Part shown: positions 34,750-45,310 of the stretch, piece after piece
How positions within the stretch are numbered: position 1 is the stretch's first letter
Layout of the letters: each line of letters starts with the position of its first letter
The notes under the pieces: model-generated
What the model was told of the DNA's origin: nothing
The model's database searches: none
Seen by the model: only the letters and a program-made list of their open reading frames with translations
Origin: Anisus vortex
Taxonomy: Eukaryota; Mollusca; Gastropoda; Planorbidae
Reading direction: 5' to 3'
Assembly (NCBI GenBank): GCA_949126835.1
Contig: OX421508.1
Coordinates: forward strand, 19,851,598 to 19,915,597
Length of the DNA: 64,000 nucleotides
Translations under genes and position numbers: made by a program

Positions 34750-35160
34750 TGCTAATGAATGTTATTGTTTATTTTTGCGCTAGGCACTAACGACACAGGG
34801 GCGTGTCTGGTACACTGGTAATCTGGAACGCTGGAACAAGGCGTCTTGAAGCGGCTAAGGGCGAGCGTTGCCCCGTCGCTAGCTTTTGCTAGCGATGTAC
34901 GGTAGCCAGGCACTGGAACACTGGAACAGGTAGCAAAATAGTCTACTGGAGCAGGCGACACCGAGTGTCGGAGCTGTGATGGCCCAGGAGCAGGTGACGG
35001 AAACGTCGGAGTGGTGGTAGCGCAGGAGCAGGTGACGGAACGTCAGAGCGGTGATGGCGCAGGAGCGGGTGACCGATTGTCAGGTCTATGGTTGCGCAGG
35101 AGCAGGTGACCAAGTGTCAGAGCTGTAATGGCGAAAGAGCAGATAATATCGAGTGTCGAA
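34750..35160 (-). repeat. Leader with degenerate tandem repeats
   Basis: Part of the retroelement leader. Units of about 38-40 bp carrying gcgcaggagcaggtgac and gtgtcagagc recur four to five times between 34930 and 35150. Words of the type cactggaacactggaac recur at 34800-34925. Confidence 0.75.
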
Positions 35161-35304
35161 TTCTGTACTGTGGTAGCGGTGTCCTGTTGGAATTTCAGCA
35201 AACGGAGTGAGCCCCCATCTAAGGGTGCCAAGTTCAATGTGATGACAATAGGCCCAGGCCTGCAGGGTGTTTGCAGAGTTTCTGATCCCGGCGAGGTCCT
35301 CAGG

Positions 35305-36264
35305 TGTAGCGTGGCGGGCACTCTACGTGGTTGTTTGGCTCGTGTAGAGGCTGATTATTGGGATGTCACAGTGAAGTTTGGGCCTTAGAATTATTTATAT
35401 TTTAGTCCGTTATCCCGCTTGGCTGGCGGGTGCTGTAAGACTACTGAATAGGGTAATTTTTACTACTATATGACACGAGTGCTAATATGTGAGCAGACAC
35501 AAGAACAATGATTGATTCAATGCTGGGATGAGTTTCAAATACTGTTTATTTAGGCATAAACGATAGATAGCAGAAGTTAATCCACAACACAAATTTACAG
35601 TGTAAACAGTATATATTTGGATCGACCGAAGACAGGACTGTTTCGTTCCTTGTCTAAGGCCCCAATACCCGTTTCTTATTTCTATCTTAAACCAAGAAGT
35701 GCCCTCTGTGGGGGTAGGGGCAATGGGGAGGGGGAGAAGAGGGCGGTCGGGGGAGGGATACAAAATCTCTTTGATACCATACATACCGACGAGGGCTGTT
35801 GCGTATGTGTCAGTTTACGGGGGAAAGAGTTAGGGGGAGGGGTTTCCCTGGCCACCTGGGCCGACTGTAATAGATTTCGCGTGTAGACGCAAGTTGTTTA
35901 TCTTGACCAGTGGTCAGTAGCCGGGAGGGGGATCAAAGGGAGGGCTTGGCGAGGGTGGGGGTTTAGACTGTACATACAAGGGGAGTGTAAACATGTTAAA
36001 TATATACAAGGGCGGATAACTAAGCTTGTATAATAATAATATAAGGAATATATGTATTGATGCATGTACAACAGTTATGGAAGAGAGTAAGTACATTCAT
36101 ACATACAAAATAAAGATACAAGATACAAATACAGTCACACATTCTTCATTCATTGGTGAGCACCGCAATGAGCCAGGATTAATTGTAGTTTATAGGTTGG
36201 AGCCATAGTGAATAAGTGCCATGGCACCAGGCTGAGCGCTGGCGCTTCTAGTGAGTTTACCACA
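35305..36264 (-). repeat. 5' LTR of the SCAN-gag element
   Basis: 960 bp, matching 31210-32169 base for base as far as I can compare. Just inside it the minus strand reads CCTGAGGACCTCGCCGGGAT, which I cannot match to a common primer tRNA. Confidence 0.93.
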
Positions 36265-36269
36265 CCACA

Positions 36270-37127
36270 TGTTTATAAAAGTATGCCTGCTCGTCAAAAT
36301 AGTTGCATAAAGTAGCAAAACAAAAAGCATCGAGTTCTGATTTCGGACTAGAAAAATGTTGACACTTTTAGGTGTGAAATCAATAAAATACAAGTGATAA
36401 TTGTGTGGCAGCAGCTTGAATTAATGTTTTATCCTGTATATGTTATGGAATATAGCAGTCTGCGCGTAGAAATGGTTTCGATATACTAATGTATGCTTCA
36501 TATGGCCTTTTTCAAAGATGTTAAGTTGGTGGATTTAATGACTAGTTCAGGCAACCCATTCCAAGTCAGAATGCCACTAGGATATTAGAGCTATGCTAGA
36601 TAAGGAAACCCGTTTAAAAATGTATTTTTCAACGCTATTTCACAGTTTTAAGTTTCAACTTCCAATGTATCAGTTGACAAATCATTAACACCAAAACACA
36701 CACACACACACACAAATACCAAACTATGAATGGGTTCATTGCTGCGTAATCGGAAACGGACCCATTCGTACGGGACTTTGTAAACACAACTTCTGGGACT
36801 CATTCTTTCGAACATTCGGCCCTCACCCTACATTTACAAACAAAATATTTCTTCATGGGTATTATATGTAGCGGCCAGCATAAAGGTTTTCAGAACTGCA
36901 CGACTTAGCCCGAAACCCGGTGTTGGGTGCTGGATTTTTTTTTCAGAACCGGGTGCCTGGTACTAGCCCCGGACTAGAGAACATTTTCAAATGTGTGAGA
37001 AAATATTAAATAACAACAACAGTGTTTCATAAAATAGCAGGCTAGGAACTACTGTTGGCCTACTTTTTGTTGTTAGATAGCAATGCCAGCTGTATAAGAG
37101 GCCGAGAATAATTGATTCAAGAAACAT
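36270..37127. other. Unique DNA with a LINE scrap
   Basis: No gene. 36543-36598 (gttcaggcaacccattccaa, cagaatgccactagg) is a minus-strand scrap of the CR1-like LINE near its C-terminus. A short (CA)n lies near 36695. Confidence 0.55.
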
Positions 37128-37275
37128 CTATTTATCTATCTATCTATCTAATCTATCTAATATATCTATCTATTTATCTATCTATTTATCCATCCATCCA
37201 TCCATCCATCCATCCATCCATCCATCCATTCATCGATCGATCGGTCTGTCTGTCTATAATCTAACTATCTATCAA

Positions 37276-37330
<55 letters not shown>
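37128..37330. repeat. Compound microsatellite
   Basis: Successive tcta, ccat, tctg, ct and at runs. Confidence 0.97.
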
Positions 37331-37333
<3 letters not shown>

Positions 37334-37519
37334 AATATATAAATACATAAAATATGTATAGACACAAAGAAAGCTATTTTGTTTTTTTTAAATATCAGAA
37401 ATGAATTAGCTGCCAACTTGTGTGTTATGGTATCTGGTGACGCACCACATAAAAAATGCAAACAGGTAAACATTAAAAAAAAAAAAAGTGTAATACGGAA
37501 GTGATGGAAATTGAATTGT

Positions 37520-37660
37520 GAGTGTGGAGGGGGTGTGGCGGGGTTGCTATGGCAATCGACTATGAGTACGTATTAGTACATTGGAATGTGCCTATGAATT
37601 TGGCAATTTGAGTGAGTATAAATAGATGGATTGTACTCAACGTTTCTTCACAAGGAGTCA
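37520..37660 (+). promoter_or_regulatory. Candidate Pol II promoter with X-box
   Basis: In order: gggggtgtggcgggg (GC/CACCC-like) at 37529-37543; gttgctatggcaat at 37543-37556, a near-perfect match to the RFX X-box half-sites (GTTGCYATGGCAAC); cattgg (reverse CCAAT) near 37580; and tataaatag at 37617-37625, a strong TATA box. A start near 37648 would suit the spacing. The ordered set is more than expected in AT-rich DNA. RFX factors often drive ciliary genes, but the target here is unknown; the only exon found downstream is at 38774. Confidence 0.5.
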
Positions 37661-38015
37661 ACGCTATAGATTGTGATTTATGTAATGTTAAAGTATTTGA
37701 GGTTGAGTCAGAACAAGTGAATAGTGGAAGGTGAATGGGTTAATGTGAGAGTATGTTTACAGTACCATCAAATACTTTGGCTCGTTGCTGGAAAAAAGGA
37801 ATAAAAGAAGAAAAGAAGAGGGAGAGAGAGAGAGAAAGAGAGGGGGGGGGAGAGCAACGTGAAATGTGAAAGAGTGAATTAATTAAAGATAGAGGCGAAA
37901 AAATAAATACAGGAGAATTAATCGATACCATAGTGTCCAATTTTGGTTGAGGCTTGTAGCCTTTGTCATCATGACACACATAAATAAGCAACTAATAAAC
38001 CACTAGACAAGACAT
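37661..38015. other. Non-coding DNA after the promoter candidate
   Basis: A GA-rich run lies at 37800-37853. No coding frame is recognised. A donor-like gaag|gtgaat near 37727 could end a first exon if the promoter is real. Confidence 0.4.
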
Positions 38016-38425
38016 ACTGAGGCTAACTGAGACATCTCGACAAGACAGAATTAGACCTCTCCGAGACATCTAGACAAGACATAAGGAGTCCTGAGACATC
38101 TATACAATACAAAATGAGACTGAGACATCTAGACAAGACATAAGGAGACCTCTCCGAGACATCTAGACAAGACATAATGAGACCTCTCCGAGACATCTAG
38201 ACAAGATATAAGTAGACCTGAGAGATCTATATAATACAAAATTAGACTGAGACATCTAGACAAGACATAAGGAGACCTCTCCGAGACATCTAGACAAGAC
38301 ATAAGGAGACCTGAGACATCTATGCAATACAAAATGAGACTGAGACATCTAGACAAGACAGAATAAGACTGACTGAGACATCTAGACAGGACATACTGAG
38401 ATTGACTGAAACTATTAGACAAGAA
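38016..38425. repeat. Minisatellite of about 34 bp
   Basis: About a dozen copies of gagacatctagacaagacat followed by aaggagacctctcc or shorter variants. Unit length varies from about 24 to 34 bp. Confidence 0.92.
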
Positions 38426-38773
38426 ATAATAAAAAAAACAATAAAAAAAATTGCTGGACTTTTAAAACTGAATATCTCTTCAAGCCAATCCCCATTCTGA
38501 GTTGTGCGTCCTGGTTTTTAAAACAACAAACAAACGATGTGTTCACAGCTTTGAGTGAGTCACAAATTCCGTGAGTAGATGTTGGCTAGACTCGAGTGCA
38601 GCGGTTGACAAACTTAAGTGGCACTGTAGCACTGCCACCACTGACATCCACTGACATTCCCTGACAGTAGTATTAAGTATGTTCTCACCACCCCACCCCC
38701 CTTTCTTTAAGTACACGGACAGTACACTTCTATTCAAATGTTTCTTGGACTTTTTATTTTCTTCTTGTATTAG

Positions 38774-38861
38774 GTATATCCTGAAATTCCTGAACCTCGT
38801 CGTTTTTTGGGGGTCAAGGTAGTCGAGGAGAATGATTCCCAGCCATCGAACAGCTGTGGAG
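38774..38861 (+). CDS. Candidate internal exon of an unidentified host gene
   Basis: 88 bases between a strong acceptor (pyrimidine tract, then ttcttcttgtattag, ending at 38773) and a strong donor (tgtggag|gtaaga). Only one frame is open. It encodes VYPEIPEPRRFLGVKVV, followed by EENDSQPSNSCGG; the other two frames have stops. The composition is balanced and unlike the surrounding repeats. I do not recognise the protein. If the preceding intron is phase 0, the exon ends in phase 1. The same frame reads on past the donor to a stop at 39004, so an alternative last exon is possible. No partner exon was found with confidence. Confidence 0.5.
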
Positions 38862-39039
38862 GTAAGAATCCTGCTCGAGGCATGCCGGTCGCTCAAGTAG
38901 AAGATAGAAAGATAGTTAGAAATAGTTTTTCAGATTTTTGTTTGAATAAAATTAACGTTTTTGTAAGACTGTATGCAATTACGGTGTGGATATGTACGAA
39001 TTAAAATGTGTATATTGTGATATAGGCTAAAGAATTGTA

Positions 39040-39415
39040 TATAATTGAAATAAAGATTTGAATATGTATGAAATAAAGATTTGTATATGTATAAAATAAA
39101 GATATGTATGATATAAAGATTTGTATATGTATGAAATAAAGATTTGTAAATGTATGAAATAAAGATTTGTATATGTATGAAATAAAGATTTGTATATGTA
39201 TGAAATAAAGATTTGTATATGTATGAAATAAAGATTTGTATATGTATGAAATAAAGATTTGTATATGTATGAAATAAAGATTTGTATATGTATGAAATAA
39301 AGATTTGTATATGTATGAAATAAAGATTTGTATATGTATGAAATAAAGATTTGTATATGTTATATGTATGATATAAAGATTTGTATATGTATGAAATAAA
39401 GATTTTTATATTATA
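39040..39415 (+). repeat. 23-bp satellite carrying AATAAA, array 1
   Basis: About 16 copies of a 23-bp unit (gaaataaagatttgtatatg plus tat). Each plus-strand copy has AATAAA and two TGTA words. Copies are nearly perfect in the middle and diverge at the edges. Confidence 0.95.
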
Positions 39416-40130
39416 ACGACACGCCTTTTCTTCATAAGAAATCCTCAAGTTGAGTTATCAATTCTTATTACAAAGGCGATATATCAGTGGTCATCTATGC
39501 ACTGTCATATATATGCCGCAATAGATAAGTTTAGTATTTCACTGGTCAAGTCGCTTTGATTTGCTTTTCAAGTATTAATTCAATAACAATGTTAAATGAC
39601 AAGCCAGCTTTTATTATCTTTAATAGATAATTATTTAGTAGTTGATGACTGTAGAATAATGAGTGCCGAATTGTAGACTGTATTATTTATTTGGCTAGAG
39701 CCCCCATTCAGTTGATGAAATATTTATTTATTATGTTGTCTTGTAGTTATTATAATTACTGCTTCAATTGGTAGTATCATTATTAGTTCATTTTGATATT
39801 AGTTTAGAGTTTAGTGTAGTCTAGGTTGGTCCTGATTCAAAATATCCCCTGGCAATCTTTATAACATTGATTAGAGTTTATTTGATTTCTTCAGGTATAT
39901 ATTTATGTTGGCTCAATATTCACAATAAGTATCGTGTTGCTTTTGTGTAGCGTTGGCATTTACAATTGTAGTATAAATAAAACACACACAATACTGGAAC
40001 GTGAAGAACCGCCGTCCATATTGTCCGGTTATTTAGCTTATGAAATAGTTTCTATCATTACTACTGCAATTCCTATGAACGATTAGTATCCATTTAATTA
40101 TGGTACAATGTATAAATTTACGTTTCGTAA
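39416..40130. other. Unique AT-rich DNA between two arrays
   Basis: Holds no recognised gene or element. Identical satellite units lie on either side, so this block may have been inserted into one original array. Confidence 0.5.
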
Positions 40131-40370
40131 CAATATGTATGAAATAAAGATTTGTATATGTAGGAAATAAAGATTTGTATTTGTATGAAATAAAGATTTG
40201 TATATGTATGAAATAAAGATTTGTATATGTATGAAAAAAAATGTGTATGTGTATGAAATAAAGATTTGTATGTGTATAAAATAAAGATATGTATGAAATT
40301 AGGATTTGTATATGTATGAAAAAAATATTTCTATATGTATGATATAAAGATTTGTATATACATTATTTAG
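40131..40370 (+). repeat. 23-bp satellite carrying AATAAA, array 2
   Basis: About nine more diverged copies of the unit at 39040-39415, same orientation. Confidence 0.92.
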
Positions 40371-40406
40371 TATGATAATATGATGTATGTGTGTATCTAC
40401 TTTTCT

Positions 40407-40676
40407 ATGTTTCTTATCCTCCTTAAATAAACTGTCCATTCAATTACGAACATGTTTCTTATCCTCCTTAAATAAACTGTCCATTCAATTACGAACATGT
40501 TTCTTATCCTCCTTAAATAAACTGTCCATTCAATTACGAACATGTTTCTTATCCTCCTTAAATAAACTGTCCATTCAATTACGAACATGTTTCTTATCCT
40601 CCTTAAATAAACTGTCCATTCAATTACGAACATGTTTCTTATCCTCCTTGAATAAACTGTCCATTCAATTACGAAC
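40407..40676 (+). repeat. 45-bp satellite, six copies
   Basis: atgtttcttatcctcc starts at 40407, 40452, 40497, 40542, 40587 and 40632. Each unit also has ccttaaataaactgtcc (with AATAAA) and caattacgaac. Because 45 is a multiple of 3, frames stay open on both strands; the 113- and 78-codon frames are artefacts. One base differs in the last unit (ccttgaataaac). Confidence 0.96.
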
Positions 40677-41309
40677 TAATGCAAATATAATACACAATAC
40701 AAGAGAAGGAGCAATTAGTACCCACTAGTACTCACCCCCTCTCCAAAGGCGTTCAAAGGGCGTCCCACGCGCCCACGGGCTAAAACGCAGCCCGCCAAAG
40801 CCTTTTACTTTGGCCCCCCAACATAACTTTTAATTACAGTTCAATAGTTAAAATTTGTTTTTGTTAGTTAATTTTTTAAAATAATAATTTGTCCTGAATC
40901 GAATTTCAACCTGACCCCGGGCGTTGCAGAGCGTTGTCTATTTTTAAAAACAATTGTAATGACAGTTGTAAAGAGTAGGTGGAATTTATAAAATATTCAG
41001 AGCCAAAGGCTATACAGCTTAAAAAAGCAACCAATCATAAACATTATAAGAACACTCACAGCTGTAAAACATACCATTCTTTTTTTTTTAAAACTATTTA
41101 CGGAGGCGTTTAGGGATTAAAACAAGCTCGCACCCAATCAAATAAGAAAAAAGCATCTAGTATTTACCTTTTGACATGCTGTTTCAATATGGTGGGCGTT
41201 TTCTCTAACAATATGAACCATTGAAGCGCCTTATAGAATAAGGTATAAGCTTATAATTCACTAATTACTATTTATTATTATTTTTTACATTAGCTATACT
41301 GAACCAGAA
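40677..41309. other. Unique DNA, no recognised feature
   Basis: Includes a short GC-rich stretch (cccacgcgcccacgggc near 40763). No gene is recognised. Confidence 0.45.
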
Positions 41310-42005
41310 TACATAAGGGCAAAGAGAAAAGTAGTAATAATACAAAAGGCATTAACTCTAATTTAGAAATACAACCCAATAACAACTTGCTGCAAAGCTC
41401 AGATAAACACAAGAAAACCATAAAAACAAAGAAAGTTTTTATTATACTCCTTTTCTTTGCAAACTAAGTTTACCATTTCCACTTCACTACAAAACTAAAA
41501 AATTTCGAATCGGTAATGTCGGCAAATACATATTTAATTTTTAAAAAAAACTTGCTTTTGTTTCGGCTATATTGTGTCGTTTTCATTCGTATTTATTTCG
41601 TAAAAACTAACATATCCGAAAAGTTTATGTACTTCCGTCAAAGGCAGCCATGTTTTTTCGTAAAATATATTCCTCGATTCGCAACTTTGTAGAAGGAATT
41701 CGTGACTATTCCAAATGCTACGATGCTGAAAATTTGACAGAATGTATTGTTAGTCTGTGCAAGTCTGCTGCCCAAATTTCAGCTCCATCGGACCACGGGA
41801 AGTGGTCGGAAAATTGATTCAAAGTTTTGCTGTCATCCAACCAACCAACCATCCATCCAAGTGGACAGACAGCAGAACTTAAAAAACAGGGAGTAATAAA
41901 GACAAAAACACTTTCCTTATCCCTTATGCGAGAACAAATGCATATAAGTAGCCTACTCTTTCTTCCCGAGTGGCATTCGGGCATGGAATGGGTATACTGA
42001 ACAAA
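41310..42005 (+). mobile_element. CR1-like LINE 3' fragment split by a MITE
   Basis: LINE homology at 41310-41410 (gtagtaataatacaaaaggc, aactctaatttagaaataca) resumes at about 41899-42005 (cttatgcgagaacaaatgca, gagtggcattcgggcatgg). The order and spacing match the LINE at 58.8-60.1 kb. The inserted piece is described separately. Confidence 0.85.
41411..41898 (-). mobile_element. CTCCC-ended MITE-like unit, copy 5, inside the LINE
   Basis: Core from tactccttttctttgc (41445) to aaaacagggagta (41895), with the palindrome gaccacgggaagtggtc at about 41793. The part before it (aaaccataaaaacaaag, then tttttatta) is the reverse complement of the spacer seen between copies 1-4, so spacer and unit moved together. 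A possible aaga duplication lies at 41411-41414 and 41899-41902. Confidence 0.75.
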
Positions 42006-42949
42006 CTATACCGTGATTTCACGTTTATTGTTTAGGCAGCCGATGTTTGTGTGTTCAAATCAGTCAAAGAACTAACAAGTCGGTTAGGTACCTGTCGACC
42101 ACAAAAGTCCATCTGGCGTTTCAGCATACATGGGCCGAAGAATGTCTGTTATCTGGATTTACATATGTTTGATTTAATATATTGAAGTAAGACATACATT
42201 TTGGTTATTGGATTCGAACTCGTTTTAATGGACAATATTCCAAACTACCTAGTAAATGGATGAGGTTTATATACATACAAACCCAGGCTGGTGAGGCGTG
42301 TCATTCAGCATCAGCAGCACTGTACACTGGTAACAAAGCAATTTCGGAAGGAGCCCCCACATAAATTTGGGAACAGGGCCCCCACAAACATAAATACGGC
42401 CCTGCATTCCCTAAGTATAAAGTGTTTGAATATTGTTTACTTTGTGTAAATACTCAGCAAAAAGTTTAAGGCGTCAACCAACTATGGTAGGTTATAGGTA
42501 ACCCATACTACAGATATAATCACCCCTCCCACCTCCCACACACAAACACACCACACGCACGCACACGACGCCCTCTGAGGCTTTTATGGAAAGGGGAGAG
42601 AAGGGAACGTGTCTACCATTTAAACTTTAATGAATGGCCTCCCTTTGTAGGATTAGCTTCCCTTACTAGGAGTGAAAATCAAAAGTGACTAAATATACAC
42701 TTTGTATAGCCTATATGAGTTGAAATGGCGTTTTTTGTCAGTAGTATTGTATAGGGACAGCTTTGTTTAGTTCAGTCATTAGTCACTTCTTACACTGAGT
42801 TTTAAAAATACTTTGTATTAAAACTTCTCTCTTCTTCGAACGGCTATTTGACCCACTTTCCGACTTCCTTGCCAGCTGAAATTTTAGCACATGCTCAAAA
42901 TCAATATTGCCTGTTTTACATATAAGAAGGGAAAAAAAGAAAAAGCCTG
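42006..42949. other. Unique DNA with a hAT-like end
   Basis: ggcccccacaaacataaata, then cggccctg ending at 42404, is a close relative of the hAT termini at 50570 and 53248; no partner end was found. The rest shows no gene. Confidence 0.5.
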
Positions 42950-43105
42950 CCGCTATTCGGACCCGGGTCCCTTTAGCATGAAATGGCTATTCGGACCCGG
43001 GTCCCTTTAGCATGAAATGGCTATTCGGACCCGGGTCCCTTTAGCATGAAATGGCTATTCGGACCCGGGTCCCTTTAGCATGAAATGGCTTTTCGGACCC
43101 GGCTT
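42950..43105. repeat. 34-bp palindromic satellite
   Basis: Four full copies of ggctattcggacccgggtcc followed by ctttagcatgaaat, plus a partial fifth. Each has the perfect 12-bp palindrome ggacccgggtcc. Confidence 0.95.
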
Positions 43106-44465
43106 CAGTCAGAATTCCTTAAAACTCATAAAAAACATCAAAAAAGAGGGAAACAAACACAAAATATAGTGATTTTACCATATATATTATAAGATTTAAG
43201 AAGCAGCACAGAAAACACCAAAATCTATCCTTATCCTTTATAACCTAACCGATACTAACTATTACCAAAAATACTACAAAGCCATCCCTAACCTATATAA
43301 ACTAACCGATACTATTTATCACTAAGTCTATTGGGTACGAATAGCCACTTCGAAAGAAAAACAAGGTTTTTGTGTTTTCCGTGAAGGGAAAATAGTGAAG
43401 AAATTAGTTTTGAAACAAATGGCAAAGTTTTGACCGAAAAACAAAAATACAAAAGAAGAAAAATGCTTATAATTAGGACCAAGCCTATATGAAGAACGTT
43501 CATTTTTAAGGACTGTTTAATAAGTAATAACTATCAAAACAGGTGGTGTTTTGTCGTTGATTTTTAAATAACATTGTGTCTGCTTTTTTTTTTTAAAATG
43601 TGCAAGTACTGCTAATCAATTATGTTACGATTGGATGCAGGCATAACGCTTGTCCATAGGGTTGATTAGACGAAGAGCTAATCATTCTCAATACCCCACG
43701 ACATGCAAGGGGATTGTGCGATCAACCAGGCGCCTTTACTTTCCCCACCCCGCAACTGATGAAGGCAACGCATAGGAACCCACCCCCCCCCCCACATCAC
43801 TCGTACTTTTTTTTTTCTCACTGCTTGGCGTTATATGTGTACGACCCCATGTGTCCACAGAGGAGCGTGTCGCGTTAAAGCCGACTTAATTCTATTTTAA
43901 GATCTCTGTCATTTCATTCAAGCCCAAAGCGCGTCATCCATATCGGTCTCAAAGTGTTTACTGTTGCTATATCTGTATCTAAGTGGATTAACCAAGGGCA
44001 CTCTCCTCCGCGCCCCCTCCCCGCTCCTTAAAGGGCAAAGCTCCACTGTCAGGCTCAGCTTCCCTCACAGTATGTCATCTCCAACTTTAGTCAGGAAAAC
44101 TAAACAAAACTTAAACTTCGTTTAAAGAAAAACTTTTCAAAATACACGATCAGACTTAACACCACAGATAAGCGTGGGACGGCGTGTGACGGTGTGGGAG
44201 GCAAGACTCTTCTGGTTAGACGGGGCGTTTTTTATTGTGAAGCATATTAAGTTACAAGATAATAGCCATTGGAGAGATTGATGGGTTGGGACACTGATGA
44301 AATTATCGAGTATTATCGCTTCATTGCAGGCTTTCTCACCTGTGGTGTTAACTATAAACTATCTGTATTTAAAAAAATATTAGTTTACTTTCATTTCGTA
44401 ATAAGATGTTAAGCCATAATATACTAATATTTGCTTCAAAAAGCGACAATGATAGGAAAAAAATC
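43106..44465. other. Unique DNA, no recognised feature
   Basis: Short frames only. Around 43640-43770 the sequence is more GC-rich (cataacgcttgtccataggg) and may be an unknown short repeat. Confidence 0.45.
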
Positions 44466-44469
44466 AAAA

Positions 44470-45310
44470 GTATTCAGTTACGATTGAATAATTTAAAAGT
44501 CTACAGTTACGGTTGAACAAATTCAGAAGTCTACAGTTACAGTTGAACAAATTCATAAGTCTACAGTTACGGTTGAACAAATTCAGACGTCTACAGTTAC
44601 GGTTGAACAAATTCAGAAATCTACAGTTATGGTTGAACAAATTCAGAAGTCTACAGTTACGGTTGAACAAATTGAGAAGTCTACAGTTACGGTTGAACAC
44701 ATTCAGAAGTCTACAGTTACGGTTGAACAAATTCATAAGTCTAAAGTTACGGCTGAACAAATTCATGTCTACAGTTACAGTTGAACAAATTCATAAGTCT
44801 ACAGTTACGGTTGAACAAATTCATGTCTACAGTTACAGTTGAACAAATTCAGAAGTCTACAGTTACGGTTGAACAAATTCAGAAGTATACAGTTACGGTT
44901 GAACAAATTCAGAAGTATACAGTTACGGTTGAACAAATTCAGAAGTCTACAGTTACGGTTGAACACATTCAGAAGTCTACAGTTACGGTTAAACAAATTC
45001 ATGTCTACAGTTACAGTTGAACACATTCAGAAGTCTACAGTTACGGTTGAACACATTCAGAAGTCTACAGTTACGGTTGAACAAATTCATAAGTCTACAG
45101 TTACGGTTGAACACATTCATAAGTCTACAGTTACGGTTGAACACATTCATAAGTCTACAGTTACGGTTGAACAAATTCATAAGTCTACAGTTACGGTTGA
45201 ACAAATTCATAAGTCTACAGTTACGGTTGAACACATTCATAAGTCTACAATTACGGTTGAACAAATTCAGAAGTCTACAATAATGGTCGAAAAAAATTAG
45301 AAGTCTTTGG
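44470..45310. repeat. 30-bp satellite, about 28 copies
   Basis: Unit: gtctacagttacggttgaac followed by aaattcagaa. Variants have acacattcataa, and three copies lack 3-4 bases (attcatgtctac). Two variant types are blocked: cag-type units dominate the left, cat-type the right (45060-45245). Open 10-residue-repeat frames on both strands follow from the period. Confidence 0.96.

Larger units (their letters stand above)
31210..36264 (-). mobile_element. Complete non-autonomous LTR retroelement with SCAN-like Gag
   Basis: 5055 bp: 960-bp LTRs at both ends that look identical by eye, a 3135-bp interior and the 5-bp duplication ccaca (31205-31209 and 36265-36269). In its own orientation it runs LTR (36264 to 35305), a leader of about 770 bp, gag-protease-partial integrase (34533 to 32285), a G-rich polypurine tract and LTR (32169 to 31210). 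RT and RNase H are absent. The like-for-like LTRs imply a recent insertion. A solo LTR of the same family sits at 27353-28360. Confidence 0.93.

Noticed and set aside
38129..38422. 97-codon Ser/Leu/Cys frame
   Set aside because: Minisatellite translation.
38543..38896. 117-codon minus-strand frame over the candidate exon
   Set aside because: No similarity, and the splice signals favour the plus strand. Kept only as an alternative reading.
42950..43105. CRISPR-like regular array
   Set aside because: Copies are contiguous with no unique spacers, and the DNA is eukaryotic. The same applies to the 30-, 45- and 79-bp arrays.
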